DNA of 64,000 bases from assembly GCA_964019055.1 (NCBI GenBank), contig OZ025215.1, positions 3,592,501 through 3,656,500 of the forward strand, given 5' to 3'. A program made the translations under genes and the position numbers. Under the pieces are notes generated by a model that worked only from the letters and a program-made list of their open reading frames with translations, ran no database searches and was not told the origin of the DNA. This document shows positions 32,501 through 43,157 of the stretch, one piece after another (within the stretch, counting starts at the first letter, position 1; each line of letters begins with the position of its first letter). Origin of the DNA: Anthopleura xanthogrammica. Lineage: Eukaryota > Cnidaria > Anthozoa > Actiniaria > Actiniidae.

Positions 32501-35500
32501 ACATACTGTATGTGATGAGTTGATTATTGTCACCTTGATTGGGGAGTGTTATTAAATAAATGCAAAAAGAAAGGAATGCATGGTTTTTGTGCTGGTTAGT
32601 TGCCCAGGCTGGGCATTACCCAGTAATTATGATGGAATCAAGGTTAGCATATTGGTACACTCACCTCTCATCATAGGGATCTGTTGGGTTCGATTCCTGG
32701 ACTTCCCATCTCATATGAGTAGAGTTTGATAAATGTCTCTATCCCTTGATTTGTGGGTTTTTCTCTGGGTTCTCCAGTTTTCCTCCCCCTCAAATCCAAA
32801 AAAAAAAAAAAATCAAATTGCTTAATGTAACCATTAAACATCCTGCAATGGTTATCCTTAGCAAATGATGCATTTTTAATGTCACAACTTAAACCTCTTT
32901 CACTTGGTTTTAATGTTTTGCCCATTTGAGACCATGTGTCATTCCCTTGAGTACCATTTCTTTATTTGGATGCGAATGAAACAAATAATCCTATTCTCAA
33001 AGGAATGACACATGGTCTAAAATGGGCAAAACAAACATTCAATTTATAGAGGTCTGTATTAAATTTTTGCTTTCTCATAGATTTTCCTTCAGAGACACTT
33101 CAAGACCACCTGATAAATGATGGTGCCCTGGAGGCAGTCCTGTCATTCCTAAATTCCAATGACTCTGACCTCCAGTACTGGTCTTCAGCCTTGCTCCTCA
33201 ACCTGTCCATGACCTCTGACAGTGTCAAGGAAGAGATCATCCGGTTAGGGGGAATTAAACCTCTAATTGAGCTGGCTATTGGTGACAGTGAACAGCAGTC
33301 TGTGGCTGCACAGTCTGCAAAGACCCTGGTTATGCTTGGTTTTGTAGGTAAGGGTTTTTGAGTAAAAAATTCCAACCTTTGAGAAATATTGTTTGATAAT
33401 TTATATAATCAACAATTATTGTATGATGTTGAGCATAATATCATGCAGTGTAAATTATCATTATTATTTAACCTCCGCCTCCTTTGCCGACGTTCTTAGG
33501 GTTGTCACGTCATCACGCAAGGCTTCTCTCCCCACGTTTTTAATTGGGTCGAAAACAAAATTGGTCGATTTGGATTGGCTCATGATCACAATGGAAAAGG
33601 AATGAATGTTCTGCTCAAGTAAGCAGACGTTTGTGGGGAGAGAAGTATTGCATGACGACCCTAAGAGTGTCTGCGTAGGAGGCCACCCCCTATACTATAA
33701 TATAAAAGACTGATGCTGTGTTATGTGACAAAGTGACAAAACTGTAGGCTGAGTAAACAGAAAATGTCAAAGTCAATTTGAAGTCAAATTTCAAACCCAG
33801 GCTAACCACTCTAATAAATGAAGTTAAACCCAGGATATATTTGATTCTATCAATAAAAGACTTTTTTCCACGCGTGCGCTGTTGCTTTTGACATCTCCCC
33901 TACTCCCTTAGTAGCAATCTTTTCATAACTACATATAATATACTAACAAGGTAGGCAACTTCACAGCTTTTCTGTGGAAAATTCAAGATTTGACCAATGA
34001 AAACCACATATTTACAGTCAGTTAAAGTGAAGGATACTAGTAAATTTTGAACACTAAACAGTGACAGTTAACAAAACAAAACAATGAAAATAGCAGTAAG
34101 GTCCAACATTTAAAGTGCAGTTTGGTCCACTTTGGCCTCGGTCTCCCCCTCCCCTCCCCAAAAAAAATCTGGTTTTGGGCCTGCTATCATATCATAAATG
34201 ACATTCATTGATGGCAACCTTTTTTTGTTTTCCAGACAAGCAAGTAACTGTGACCCTCAAAGCTGCCTGTCCTCGCCATGGTGACTATTCCAGTATCGTA
34301 TTCGACGGCAAAGAGTATTGTGCCAATGAATGTGGAATTAACATCTGTGTCTTGGACTTTCTGACATTCAAGATCACTGACGTGTTGTCATACGACACTG
34401 GCCATGACCGGTCAGCGGCTGGTAAACTAGTAGAGGGTATTGCATCTATTCCATGTGGGACTTTAGTCTTTCTTGCAGTAAAGGGAGAAGCAAATTACTT
34501 CATGACGGGTAGGATTTGAAGTATTTCTAAATTGTATACCAGTATTCCTTCTATATTACTTTTTGGTCGAGTGAGGATTTGTAGCGCCAATCAGAACTCT
34601 TGAAATTAATTCTAGGTTTTCCCAGAGTCTCTGACATTTTGTTGAGCATGCACAGTAAGAATGGCAGGGCTCTGGGGTCGAGAGTGGGAAAGCGTGCTGA
34701 AAGATACGCATGCGCAAACGTTTTTCTCTAGTGTCGACGTTAATCCTGATCTGAAGTTTTTTGTACTTAATAATAATAACAACTTTATTAGGCAGGGTAC
34801 ACCGTTACCAGGCTGATAATTTTCAGGTGGCCCTTACATTTATTTGGGAGGATGTCCGGTGTGACAATGCACAACCCCCCCTCCCCCACCCCCCCGGATC
34901 CGCCACTAAATTTGACAATGCAATCCGTTTTTTTTTTCAGATGAAGCGATGGAAGCGCTGAAGGAAATTGGCATCGAAGAATACAGCTTTAGAACCGGTG
35001 AACTATGGGCATACGTTGGGCAAAAGAGAAAAGACCATGGTGAACAGATCGCCATTCATCGTAGTTACGATAACGTTCTTTTGGAAACAGGGATATGTCT
35101 TGGTAAGAATGAATTTTATTGTATCTTCCCAAGATTTTAGGGAATCAAGTATGGTGTAACGAGAGTGGCGTTTTTCCTCTGGGAAGTCTGGTACAGGATT
35201 TCTCAGGGCTCGCCATCACGGAAAACGGTCAAAAATGACAGTGTTAACTTTCGAACTTACGAAATGAGAATTACGATTTTTTCCCCTATATTTGTGTGGT
35301 TTTGTTTTTTGATTCGACAAGTCTTGGGCCTCAAAACGACCCTGGAAAATGGTTATTTTTGTTGGGCTGCGTCCGCGCCTGACTCCTCACAAAACTTTGT
35401 ACACGGTATAAGTGATTTTGTTTTTGCATTCATTTTTGTGCCCGTCTCTTTATGATAGTAAATGCTTATATGGCCGTTACTTTTTTCTTCTTGTAGGACG

Positions 35501-38500
35501 ATATGTGAACGAATTGATGCAGAATAACATCCTGTTCCCAGTGATGGATCTAATGATGAGTACGCCGCCATCTAGCGCCATAAGTAAAGTATCTGAACTA
35601 GAACTGCTTACAATCATGGCCAGGCACGATGACCATAAGCAAGGTAAGCTTGCAGTACTCCGGAATGCAGCTCTGCTCAAATCAGTCCAGCTGAGCGAAC
35701 AAATAATCGCGCAAAGCATTGTTGATCAAAACCTGCGGCCCTTCACTCTTTGTTTTGAAAATCATTTCTCGAGTGGTTTTTAGCTAAATCACAGATGAAA
35801 TATCACTCTGATTAAAAGTTTGGACTTTTCTGAAACTTAAAATGTATTCGATTCAATTGTCAATAGTTTTCAGGTAGAAAATAGTGCTTGAACACAGGGC
35901 CGGGCATAAAAAAGAATAACAACGGACTGTGATTGGTAGATTTCCAATTTGCAGGAGACTGAAATTATTTTGTTTTGTCCTCCAAGTATTGAGTTGCTTT
36001 AACGTCACGTGCAAGGGGTCTATAAGCCACCAAAGTCACTAAACTGGAAGCGCGTTGTGGTGTTGCTGGCGATAGTTTTCGAGGGGTGTCAAACGTAGCA
36101 ACTTCTCCAGATACAAAACTATAAATTAAAGAACGCGACTCGATTAAAAAAACTGAGAAAAGGGACACCGTGCCATGATATTTAAAGCAGCTAACAAGTA
36201 AAAAGTGATTGTCATCTAACAATAGCTGTTGAATATTGCAGTGATGGTTGGAATAGATGGATTTCTAGAGTACCTTGCTGAGCTAATTTGGAACGTGGCC
36301 AGTTCATCCAGTGAATATCTCCGTGAACATCCCATGTTCTTAGCTCACAGTATTGGTGCCTTGAAGATTATTAGTGGCATCAGTATATCTGAAGTATTTC
36401 ACGATGATCTTCTCAATTCTGGTGTCCTTGGTGCTGTTCTGTCTTTGCTTTATTTTGTTAACGGTACTGCCTTAAACAAGATCAATCAAGCTGCTGAACA
36501 GGTAATATTTGTAAAATTTGAATCAATTTGTCCAACACAATTTGTCCCTTCCCTTCCCTTCCCTTTTTTTTGCTTTGCTTTGCTTTCCTTTCCCTGCCCT
36601 GCCCTGCCCTGCCCTGCCCTGCCCTGCCCTGCCCTGCCCTGCCCTGCCCTGCCCTGCCCTGCCCTGCCCTGCCCTGCCCTGCCCTGCCCTGCCCTGCCCT
36701 GCCCTGCCCTGCCCTGCCCTGCCCTGCCCTGCCCTGCCCTGCCCTGCCCTGCCCTGCCCTGCCCTGCCCTGCCCTGCCCTGCCCTGCCCTGCCCTGCCCT
36801 GCCCTGCCCTGCCCTGCCCTGCCCTGCCCTGCCCTGCCCTGCCCTGCCCTGCCCTGCCCTGCCCTGCCCTGCCCTGCCCTGCCCTGCCCTGCCCTGCCCT
36901 GCCCTGCCCTGCCCTGCCCTGCCCTGCCCTGCCCTGCCCTGCCCTGCCCTGCCCTGCCCTGCCCTGCCCTGCTTCGATAAAACAATAAAATACAGTCAAA
37001 CTTACTGCAGATAAACACATTACTGCAATGTGAGGGAATGTATGTGACTTTTATTTTTCTTTGATTTTCTTATCTTTGTGTTGTATTGTCAGGTATTCTC
37101 TCCCCAGCCTTCCGCTAAACTCGCTCAGGATACAGAAGTCTTTGAGGAACAGCCTTCGAAATCATCCCGTTCAGATACTGCTGTTTCTTCTGAAGACAAA
37201 GCTCAGCTTCTGGGTGAGTAGGACCAGCGTGACGTAAGGGGGCTTTCATTTATTACTGTATGGGGGAGGGGGGGGGGGATCGGCAAAATCATCCTTTGTC
37301 TTTTCCAAATATTACCCAACCCCCCCTTCCTGGTTGGCAAAAATATCATACCCCCCTATATTTCGCCCAGTTTATTACTAAACCCCTATAAAGCTGCATA
37401 CAAATAGTAGCCACCCCCCCCCCTTATATTGCTTCCGAAAATAATGTGACCCCCCAATATTGCTGACCCCCCCCCCCTATACAGTAATAAATGAAAGCCC
37501 CCTAAATTACAACTGTTTTCACTGCTATGTGTTGATCGAGACAACAGTCGCGAAAGGGAAATCGCGCAATACACTGCCGTCAATCAAACAAATTGTTTGT
37601 TACCTTTACATACTATGATTGACTTCATTGTATTGCCCGATTTCCATCTCCCCACTGTTGTCTCGATCAACACATAGCAGTGCAAACATTTGTAAGGGAC
37701 TGGTCATAAAGTAAGAGGGGGTGAGACGGCAAGAATAGAATTTAATTAGCATTTTTTTATGCAGGCCCATTATTAAATGCGGTTGAAAAAGTGATGACCC
37801 ACCCCCAGTTTTGAAGCAAAATTGCATAGATGTTAGATGCTAGATGTTCCATTTTATAGATAGCCCATGCCCTTTCAAGGAGCTCAAAATTATGTGGCCC
37901 ACCCCCTGTTTTTGCTGGCCCACCACCCCTTTACTTTATGACCAGTCCCTAAGATTGAATTAATTTCATTTTACCAGAAGAAGTATCGTTTGACGAGAGC
38001 AAGAAAACAGCCTCTCCAGTCACTCACTCGGAAAGCAGCTCGACTCCTGAAGACTTTGAAGATGCGTTTTCCACGTTTGTTCGTTTGGCTATCACCACGG
38101 TGTACAACTGCATGAATTTGTTCGCCGGAGTGGACGAATGCCGAGAGTCCCTTTTTCGATCAGGAACTTTACATACTTTATGGTGCACACTGCTGACCAG
38201 TAATGAATCAACGCTGTCTCAGATTGGGCTGCCTGTGGAAGCTTTGCTGAACAATATTTCATGTATAATCTCTTCAGAAAAGGACATCCTAGGTGAGCAC
38301 GACTGAAATTATGAAGTGAATTTTTTTTTATATTTTACAACCATCACTCCCCGTACGGGGCTCTTCCGTGATGTTCACTCCAAACGCACTACCGCTACAT
38401 CAGTCTATATTTACAACATTACAACATACAACACTCAATACACATGTTGATTTTAATGGAGGAAGGGAAATCGGAGAACGGACGTGGCCAGGGAGAAAAT

Positions 38501-41500
38501 AACACATCTAACAAACTAATAAAAAATAGCATATATGCAGTTCAGTCGAAAATCGATCCCGTGACCCCATGACCCCAGGCATGAACTACACAGCTGTGAC
38601 AGACAGTGCCGCAGCAACGCATGCCATCCATGCCATCCTACGTTCGGTTAAAGTGCGCTGTCATCATGTCTCAAATCACACAATATATATAATCATTCAA
38701 GCACTTGATGTTCATTCATTCATTTGCTTGTTGCATTTCAGAAAATGTGGTAGAACTGGATGAACGCCTAAAGACCCCTGCTCTTGTGCTTGGAGCAGAC
38801 AATCTCGAGGCTTACAACATGAACTGGACGTTTGAAAGTGTTCGAGCCACGGTGTGTGTTGGACGAACACGGTATCCATCTAGTCCTCACCCATTGGGCT
38901 GGTACTATGAAGTGATTCTGAAGTCTAATGGAATATTGCAAATAGGTAGGTGCGCTTATTACTGTATGAAACGCAAATAACCATGTTGTTATGCACACAA
39001 ACAAAAAAGAAGAAAGAAAGGTAGAAAGAAGGGAGGGAGGGAGCATGAAAAGAAAGAAAGAAAGAAAGAAGAAAGAAAGAGGGAAAGAGGGAAAGAAAGA
39101 GAGAGAGAGAGACAGAAAGAAAGAAAGAGGGAAAGAAAGGAGAGGGGAAGAAAGATAGAGAAAGAGAGAAGAAAAAGAAAAAGAAAGAAAGAAAGCGAGA
39201 GAGAAGGAAAAAAAAACGAATAAACGGCCAACGAAAGAACTAACCCAAGAACCAAGGAAAACCTGCTCCTAAAGTTACAATAAAAAATAGGATTTCATAC
39301 CAAAGTCAAAGCAATTCTTACCTTTTTACTTGTAAGAACACGACGTAACCTAAATTATTTGATCACTACTCAAATTATTCACAAGAAACCAATCTATTAT
39401 TGTCCTAAGGATGGCAGACGGAAGAGTGTCGCTACGGTCCTGAGAAAGGTGTAGGTGTTGGTGACGATCACAGCTCATGTGCTTTCGATGGCGCACGGTG
39501 CAAGGTAATTGCCCCTTGCATACTCTTGATATTTTCTTCATTCTCAGTAATTACCATGGAGTCAAATTAACCTTAACCTCTTTTTACCCTCTTTCAAAAG
39601 GTGTAACTCTAACGTTATATGAAATTAGGAGTATGATGAAAACGATTTACGTCATCTTACGCCCACTTTTTTTTCAATAATAGTTTTAATATGTTTCAAA
39701 GAATACTGAGTCTTATTGCTGTAGTATTGTACATTTGTGAGTTGAGAGTTGTATGCATAGAATATTGAATGTAGTGGTATGAGTGATAGTTCGTTTTCAT
39801 GTTTTTGGCACATTTAAATGCTTATAACTCTGTAAACAGTTATCATTATTCTTTGAAACTGTGCACAGTTACTAATTTACTCATGTGAAGACAAAATATT
39901 TTCTCAATTCAAAATATTTCAAAAATATTTTTTTAAAGCTATTCCTTTATGCAAATTAGGAACGACCGATATTGCGTAAGGTCTATACTGAATTTGTATC
40001 CCACTATAAAGAAAGTGATTATTTATTTTTATTTTTATTTTGTTGCATTCTATGATGGTAAGGTGTGGAGTGGCCCTCCAACTGAACATCAGAATAACGA
40101 TTATGGCAAAGAATGGCAGTATGGTGATGTCCTAAGCTGTTTATTTTCCTGGAATGGAGAGGTATCTTTCTGGATCAATGGTGTTGATCAGGGTGTGGCG
40201 TTCAGTAGTATGAATTCCTACGTTAATTGGTTTCCAGCTGCCTCGCTAGCGATGGACCAGCACTGCGTCTTTAACTTCGGCAACAGGCCTTTCAAGTAAG
40301 TCGAAAATATCTTAAACGCTCTTTACCATAGGGGTCATGTTTCCCTATTTCAGACCGCATGTGATTCCCTAGAGTATTATTTCTTTGTTTAACGTTCGCG
40401 TATGAGAAGACATGGATACAGCTAAAATAAAGAACCATTTAAAGGAAATAAAACTTGGTCTGAAATAGGAAAACATTACGCACAAGGTAAAGAGGTGTAT
40501 TATTGGATGGGGTTAAGCATGATATCGTAAATTATCCACACTGAGGCTATGTTATCTGCTGAACCCGTATGCGTGTGCATTTTGTACATTAAAAACGAAG
40601 ATTTAATTCTGCTTTCGAAATAAAAGCCACCGTTTCCCTTTTCATTCTTTATTGTCATTTATTATCGGTTAAATAGTACGCGCGCTCTGATTGGTCAAGA
40701 ACTGTGCGTTATTAGTGAACGGAGCACGGTCGCTGACGCCATCCGCGCGCGCAGCAAATTTTGCAAAGAACTGTAAGAAATTAAAACAGCATTGAAAACT
40801 ACAACGGATTTCTTTTTTTCCCTATTGCTGGGTTTCAATCAGCTGATAAAAGTCTTTGAATCTCATTATCTGCTCCAAAAGGTGGTCAAACACTGACCAC
40901 CATGTGCTGTCAACCAGAAATAATTCTATTGAAAACTGGTGATTCAGCTGATGAGCATTCCGCACGAGACAGGAAATGACGTCAAGTGAAACCCAGCTAT
41001 ATGATAACACCCTTTTGAAGGAATTGGGTACGCAGCTAATTGGTTTTCATTTTAGGTACGATCCGCCTGAGGGCTACGTTGCAACTTCTCATATTGTCAA
41101 AAAGAAGCCCACAGTGCGCATGGTTTCATGCTGGGCACCGCTGAGAGAAAGCTTTGAGAGCATTGCAGAAGAGGATCAATACCCTGGTGAAGAATCGCCT
41201 TCCAAAGATTCTGGTGTTCATGGTAGGTCAACAGAGTAACTATAGGTTGCTGCGCAAAAGACAAAAAGGGGGAAAGGCGGGGAAAATTAGTTACGCATCA
41301 AAAAAAAAAAATAATGGGTTACCTGTGTTTTACCCTTTCACTTGGAAATGGCTACGCTTCAACTTGAATTAAGAAATGGGCTACCTGTGCCTTACGCGTA
41401 ACGTATAAACCAAAGTCTCGATAGATAGAAGGTATCACTTTACTTGGAAGTGGCGACTTTGTGCCCCTACTTTGCATGTTTTTTTTTTTTTGTTGCTGTT

Positions 41501-43157
41501 TTTCGCGGGCCGAATCCTGGATCCGCCCCTGAGGTTATGGTAATACTAATAATAATAATAGGTGTGGCGTGGAGCTTGCCCTATCACGTAGCTGCTCCCT
41601 AAAGTAACTTGTTAAGGAGTCTTCTGGTGTTTATCTGAATTACACGTACTAAGTTAAGTCTTATCTTTATGCTATCATGTCCAGACCCAGCTCAGTTACC
41701 ACCAGAAGATGTTGAATCCTCGCATCTATCCTTTGAGCCACAGTCCCCTACGCCTGAAGAAAAAACTACGATACCAGAAGAAGAAGAGAGATTGCCAACT
41801 AACCAAGCAACCCCTTCCTCAGGCGAGGAACTACCTGGTGCTTCACTTACACCAGCTAAAGAATCAGAACTTGACAGCCACCAAACAGAATGGATGAAGA
41901 GTGTATCCACCCACGCTGTAGGGCAGAAGAAGCGCATGCCAGTCAAGCTTCCTGAACCTGCTACTCCAACTTCTCAGAATTCTTGGGAAGCAGGTGCTTC
42001 TTCATGGTTGCAGTTCTCTCCCAGTGAAGCTCTTGCTGCCAACAATGGTAAGATCTCATCTGTCGTTTATTGAATTGAATTACTGCTATTTTCATAAACA
42101 TGCGATCTCTGTAGATGCGAGTTGCCCGTTGGAATTTGGTTTTTCACTGCAGCCAGTCAAAAATATAAAAGGTACCGACTGATTATTTTTGTTTGATGGA
42201 AGCCAAATACCAAATTTCAGCGTGCAGCTCCAATCTACCAAATTCGCATGTTTATGTAAATAGCAGTAAATTCATGAGAAAATAAATTCCTCAAAAAAAT
42301 GGTTTTCTTTCCCTGCCATTTCTGCCAATGATCCAACATGGGTGCGGATGACATGCTATAATTTGTGAAATTCAATAGCTTTTGTACATTCGGTTTTGGT
42401 TTTTTAAAGTCAAGTTTGAAAAGAGCCCTGGATTTTGTTTCGAATTTTTAATCAGTTAAAGCGAAATCATTTCTCAATAGTTTTGAGAAGAGCATGTAAC
42501 TTCGAGGAGTGACTGAAGACGGGGAACACGAATTCTTTACTATTCTTCATCTCTTAAGATTACTTGCATGGGCTTTTATAAAAATACTTGATTCCCTATA
42601 TATAATAATAGTCTTTGTGATACTATCAAGTAAGAAGAGTCAAAATCAAATCTTAAAAATAGGCGGTCTGTTTTCTTCTTTTTCCAGATACCCCTTCCTT
42701 CCCATGTCTGTACTTTGAAGCAGACTTGAAAAACGCACCTTCCAAAAGCAGGCAAATGGGATTTTTCGACCCAAATACTGGAGACAAGATATATTGTGTC
42801 TCATACGATGGTCAGTTGTATCTGCCAAAAACATCAGTTCATTCCCCATCGAGTCAAGAGTGTTACAAATGCCCAGATGTTGTTGGTTGTGGCATCATGT
42901 GGCCTGCAGGAGTCGTGATCTTCACACTTGATGGAGTTGGAACAGGCCAATATTATCCCTTCTCTTCAGACACACTTTTAGAGGTCCATAACTTATTGCC
43001 TTATATATCGTGCTCGAGAATACGCTGTAATTATGGGCAAAGTCCTTTTCTTTTTGAAGGAGCAAATTTCAAAGAGGTTTGCTATGCAGGCGCTAATTTA
43101 TTGCATGCTCATGGGCTTAGTGACCAAATCAAGACTAGGAATACACAGAAGATCTAA
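29585..43157 (+). CDS. ARM repeat - ILEI/PANDER - SPRY protein, 16 exons, complete
   Basis: Exons: 29585-30425, 31117-31431, 32140-32289, 33081-33347, 34236-34508, 34941-35102, 35497-35643, 36242-36501, 37093-37213, 37978-38292, 38742-38945, 39410-39504, 40063-40295, 41056-41222, 41685-42047 and 42688-43157. All junctions are GT-AG and in phase, giving 4383 bases (1460 residues). Start AAGATGGCGG has good context; no earlier ATG is in frame. Residues 7-25 are hydrophobic (membrane anchor or signal anchor). Residues ~40-524 are armadillo-like helical repeats (clear in exon 4: LQYWSSALLLNLSMTSD, GGIKPLIELA). Residues ~525-669 match the ILEI/PANDER domain (GINICVLD, SYDTG, DEAMEALKEIG, ELWAYVG). 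Residues ~670-950 are helical with an acidic Ser-rich linker. Residues ~952-1130 are SPRY (GWYYEVIL, CAFDGARCK, YGDVLSCLF, VSFWINGVDQG, NFGNRPFK). Residues ~1185-1305 are a Pro/Glu-rich linker, and ~1306-1460 a second partial SPRY-like segment (CGIMWPAGVVIFTLDG, CNYGQSPFLFE). I do not recognise a named orthologue. Role is unknown; ARM and SPRY suggest protein binding. Confidence 0.92.
30426..31116. other. Intron 1 of the ARM-ILEI-SPRY gene
   Basis: No repeats beyond an AAATTTTAAA-rich stretch (about 31015-31110) just before the acceptor. Confidence 0.6.
32645..32825 (+). mobile_element. tRNA-derived SINE in intron 3
   Basis: The A-box-like TTAGCATATTGG is followed 35 bases on by a perfect B box GGTTCGATTCC. 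The unrelated body (GGGTTTTTCTCTGGGTTCTC, AGTTTTCCTCCCCC) ends in a poly-A run (32799-32812). Orientation is the same as the host gene. The body shares the TTTTCCTCCC block with the SINE at 43912, suggesting one family. Confidence 0.75.
32912..33037. mobile_element. MITE, CCCATTTCAGACC family, copy 2
   Basis: GTTTTGCCCATTTGAGACCA with TGTGTCATTCC is inverted as GGAATGACACATGGTC with TAAAATGGGCAAAAC. It lies in intron 3, about 45 bases upstream of exon 4. Confidence 0.75.
33474..33686. mobile_element. MITE, ~210 bp, in intron 4
   Basis: CGCCTCCTTTGCCGACGTTC, TTAGGGTTGTCACGTCATCA and CTTCTCTCCCCACG on the left are inverted as CGTTTGTGGGGAGAGAAG, GCATGACGACCCTAAGAGTG and TCTGCGTAGGAGGC on the right. 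Confidence 0.75.
34766..34930 (-). mobile_element. Retroposon 3' end and hAT-like end fragments in intron 5
   Basis: AATAATAATAACAACTTTAT is, in reverse, an AATAAAG-type 3' tail with a (TTA)n microsatellite as left by LINE/SINE retroposition. At 34880-34910 a C-run and CCGGATCCGCCACT match the right end of the CAGGGGCGGATCC elements. Confidence 0.45.
35905..36025. mobile_element. MITE, CTCCAAATTGAGC family, partial copy
   Basis: GAGACTGAAATTATTTTGTT, TTGTCCTCCAAG and CACGTGCAAGGGGTCTATAA match the right half of the elements at 45764-45902 and 48542-48840. The left half is degraded. It lies in intron 7. Confidence 0.55.
36592..36972 (+). repeat. (CCCTG)n pentamer microsatellite, ~76 units, in intron 8
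   Basis: A virtually perfect 5-base array beginning 91 bases after exon 8, preceded by imperfect CCCTT and GCTTT runs from about 36547. All frames are open (Ala-Leu-Pro-Cys-Pro one way, Arg-Ala-Gly-Gln-Gly the other) but non-coding. The opposite strand is a string of GGG tracts separated by CA. Confidence 0.95.
37235..37505. mobile_element. MITE 1 of 3 in intron 9
   Basis: TAAGGGGGCTTTCATTTATT with ACTGTATGGGGGAGG is inverted as CCTATACAGTAATAAATGAA with AGCCCCCTA. The interior is rich in C-runs interrupted by TAT. Confidence 0.75.
37508..37692. mobile_element. MITE 2 of 3 in intron 9
   Basis: ACTGCTATGTGTTGATCGAG with ACAACAGTCGCG is inverted as ACTGTTGTCTCGATCAACAC with ATAGCAGTG. A second inner arm pair (GCGCAATACACTGCCGTCAA / TTGACTTCATTGTATTGCCC) makes nearly the whole element palindromic. 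Confidence 0.75.
37693..37952. mobile_element. MITE 3 of 3 in intron 9
   Basis: TAAGGGACTGGTCATAAAGT with AAGAGGGGG is inverted as CCCCTTTACTTTATGACCAG with TCCCTAA. It ends only 25 bases before exon 10 begins, so it supplies part of the region where the branch point and polypyrimidine tract would lie. Confidence 0.8.
38331..38560 (+). repeat. Dispersed repeat with GC hairpin, copy 2
   Basis: Same block order as 2443-2610: ATTTTACAACCATCACTCCC, CCGTACGGGGCTCTTCCGTG, ACATACAACACTCAATACAC and GTGGAGGAAGGGAAAT-like sequence. It lies in intron 10. Confidence 0.6.
39000..39220 (+). repeat. GA-rich (GAAA)n/(GGGA)n low-complexity tract in intron 11
   Basis: Imperfect purine-only sequence of AAAGAAAG and GGAAAGA units for about 200 bases. 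It is not coding. Confidence 0.85.
40337..40481. mobile_element. MITE, CCCATTTCAGACC family, copy 3
   Basis: TTTCCCTATTTCAGACCGCA is inverted as CTTGGTCTGAAATAGGAAAA. It lies in intron 13, about 40 bases after exon 13. Confidence 0.65.
40826..41015 (-). mobile_element. Transposon fragment with residual coding sequence
   Basis: The reverse strand encodes a peptide (TWWSVFDHLLEQIMRFKDFY, then QLIET) also encoded at 49960-50130 and in its duplicate at 58038-58208. The two copies differ by scattered substitutions, yet most of the peptide is preserved over about 55 residues. It is likely a relic of a mobile element reading frame. It lies in intron 13, ending about 40 bases before exon 14. Confidence 0.5.

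Noticed and set aside
36482..37020. Open frames with Ala-Leu-Pro-Cys-Pro or Arg-Ala-Gly-Gln-Gly repeats on both strands
   Set aside because: They arise from the (CCCTG)n microsatellite in intron 8; exon 8 ends at a good donor before the array.
41692..41946. Minus-strand 84-codon frame opposite exon 15
   Set aside because: Shadow of the Pro/Glu-rich plus-strand exon, whose splice phases fit the gene.
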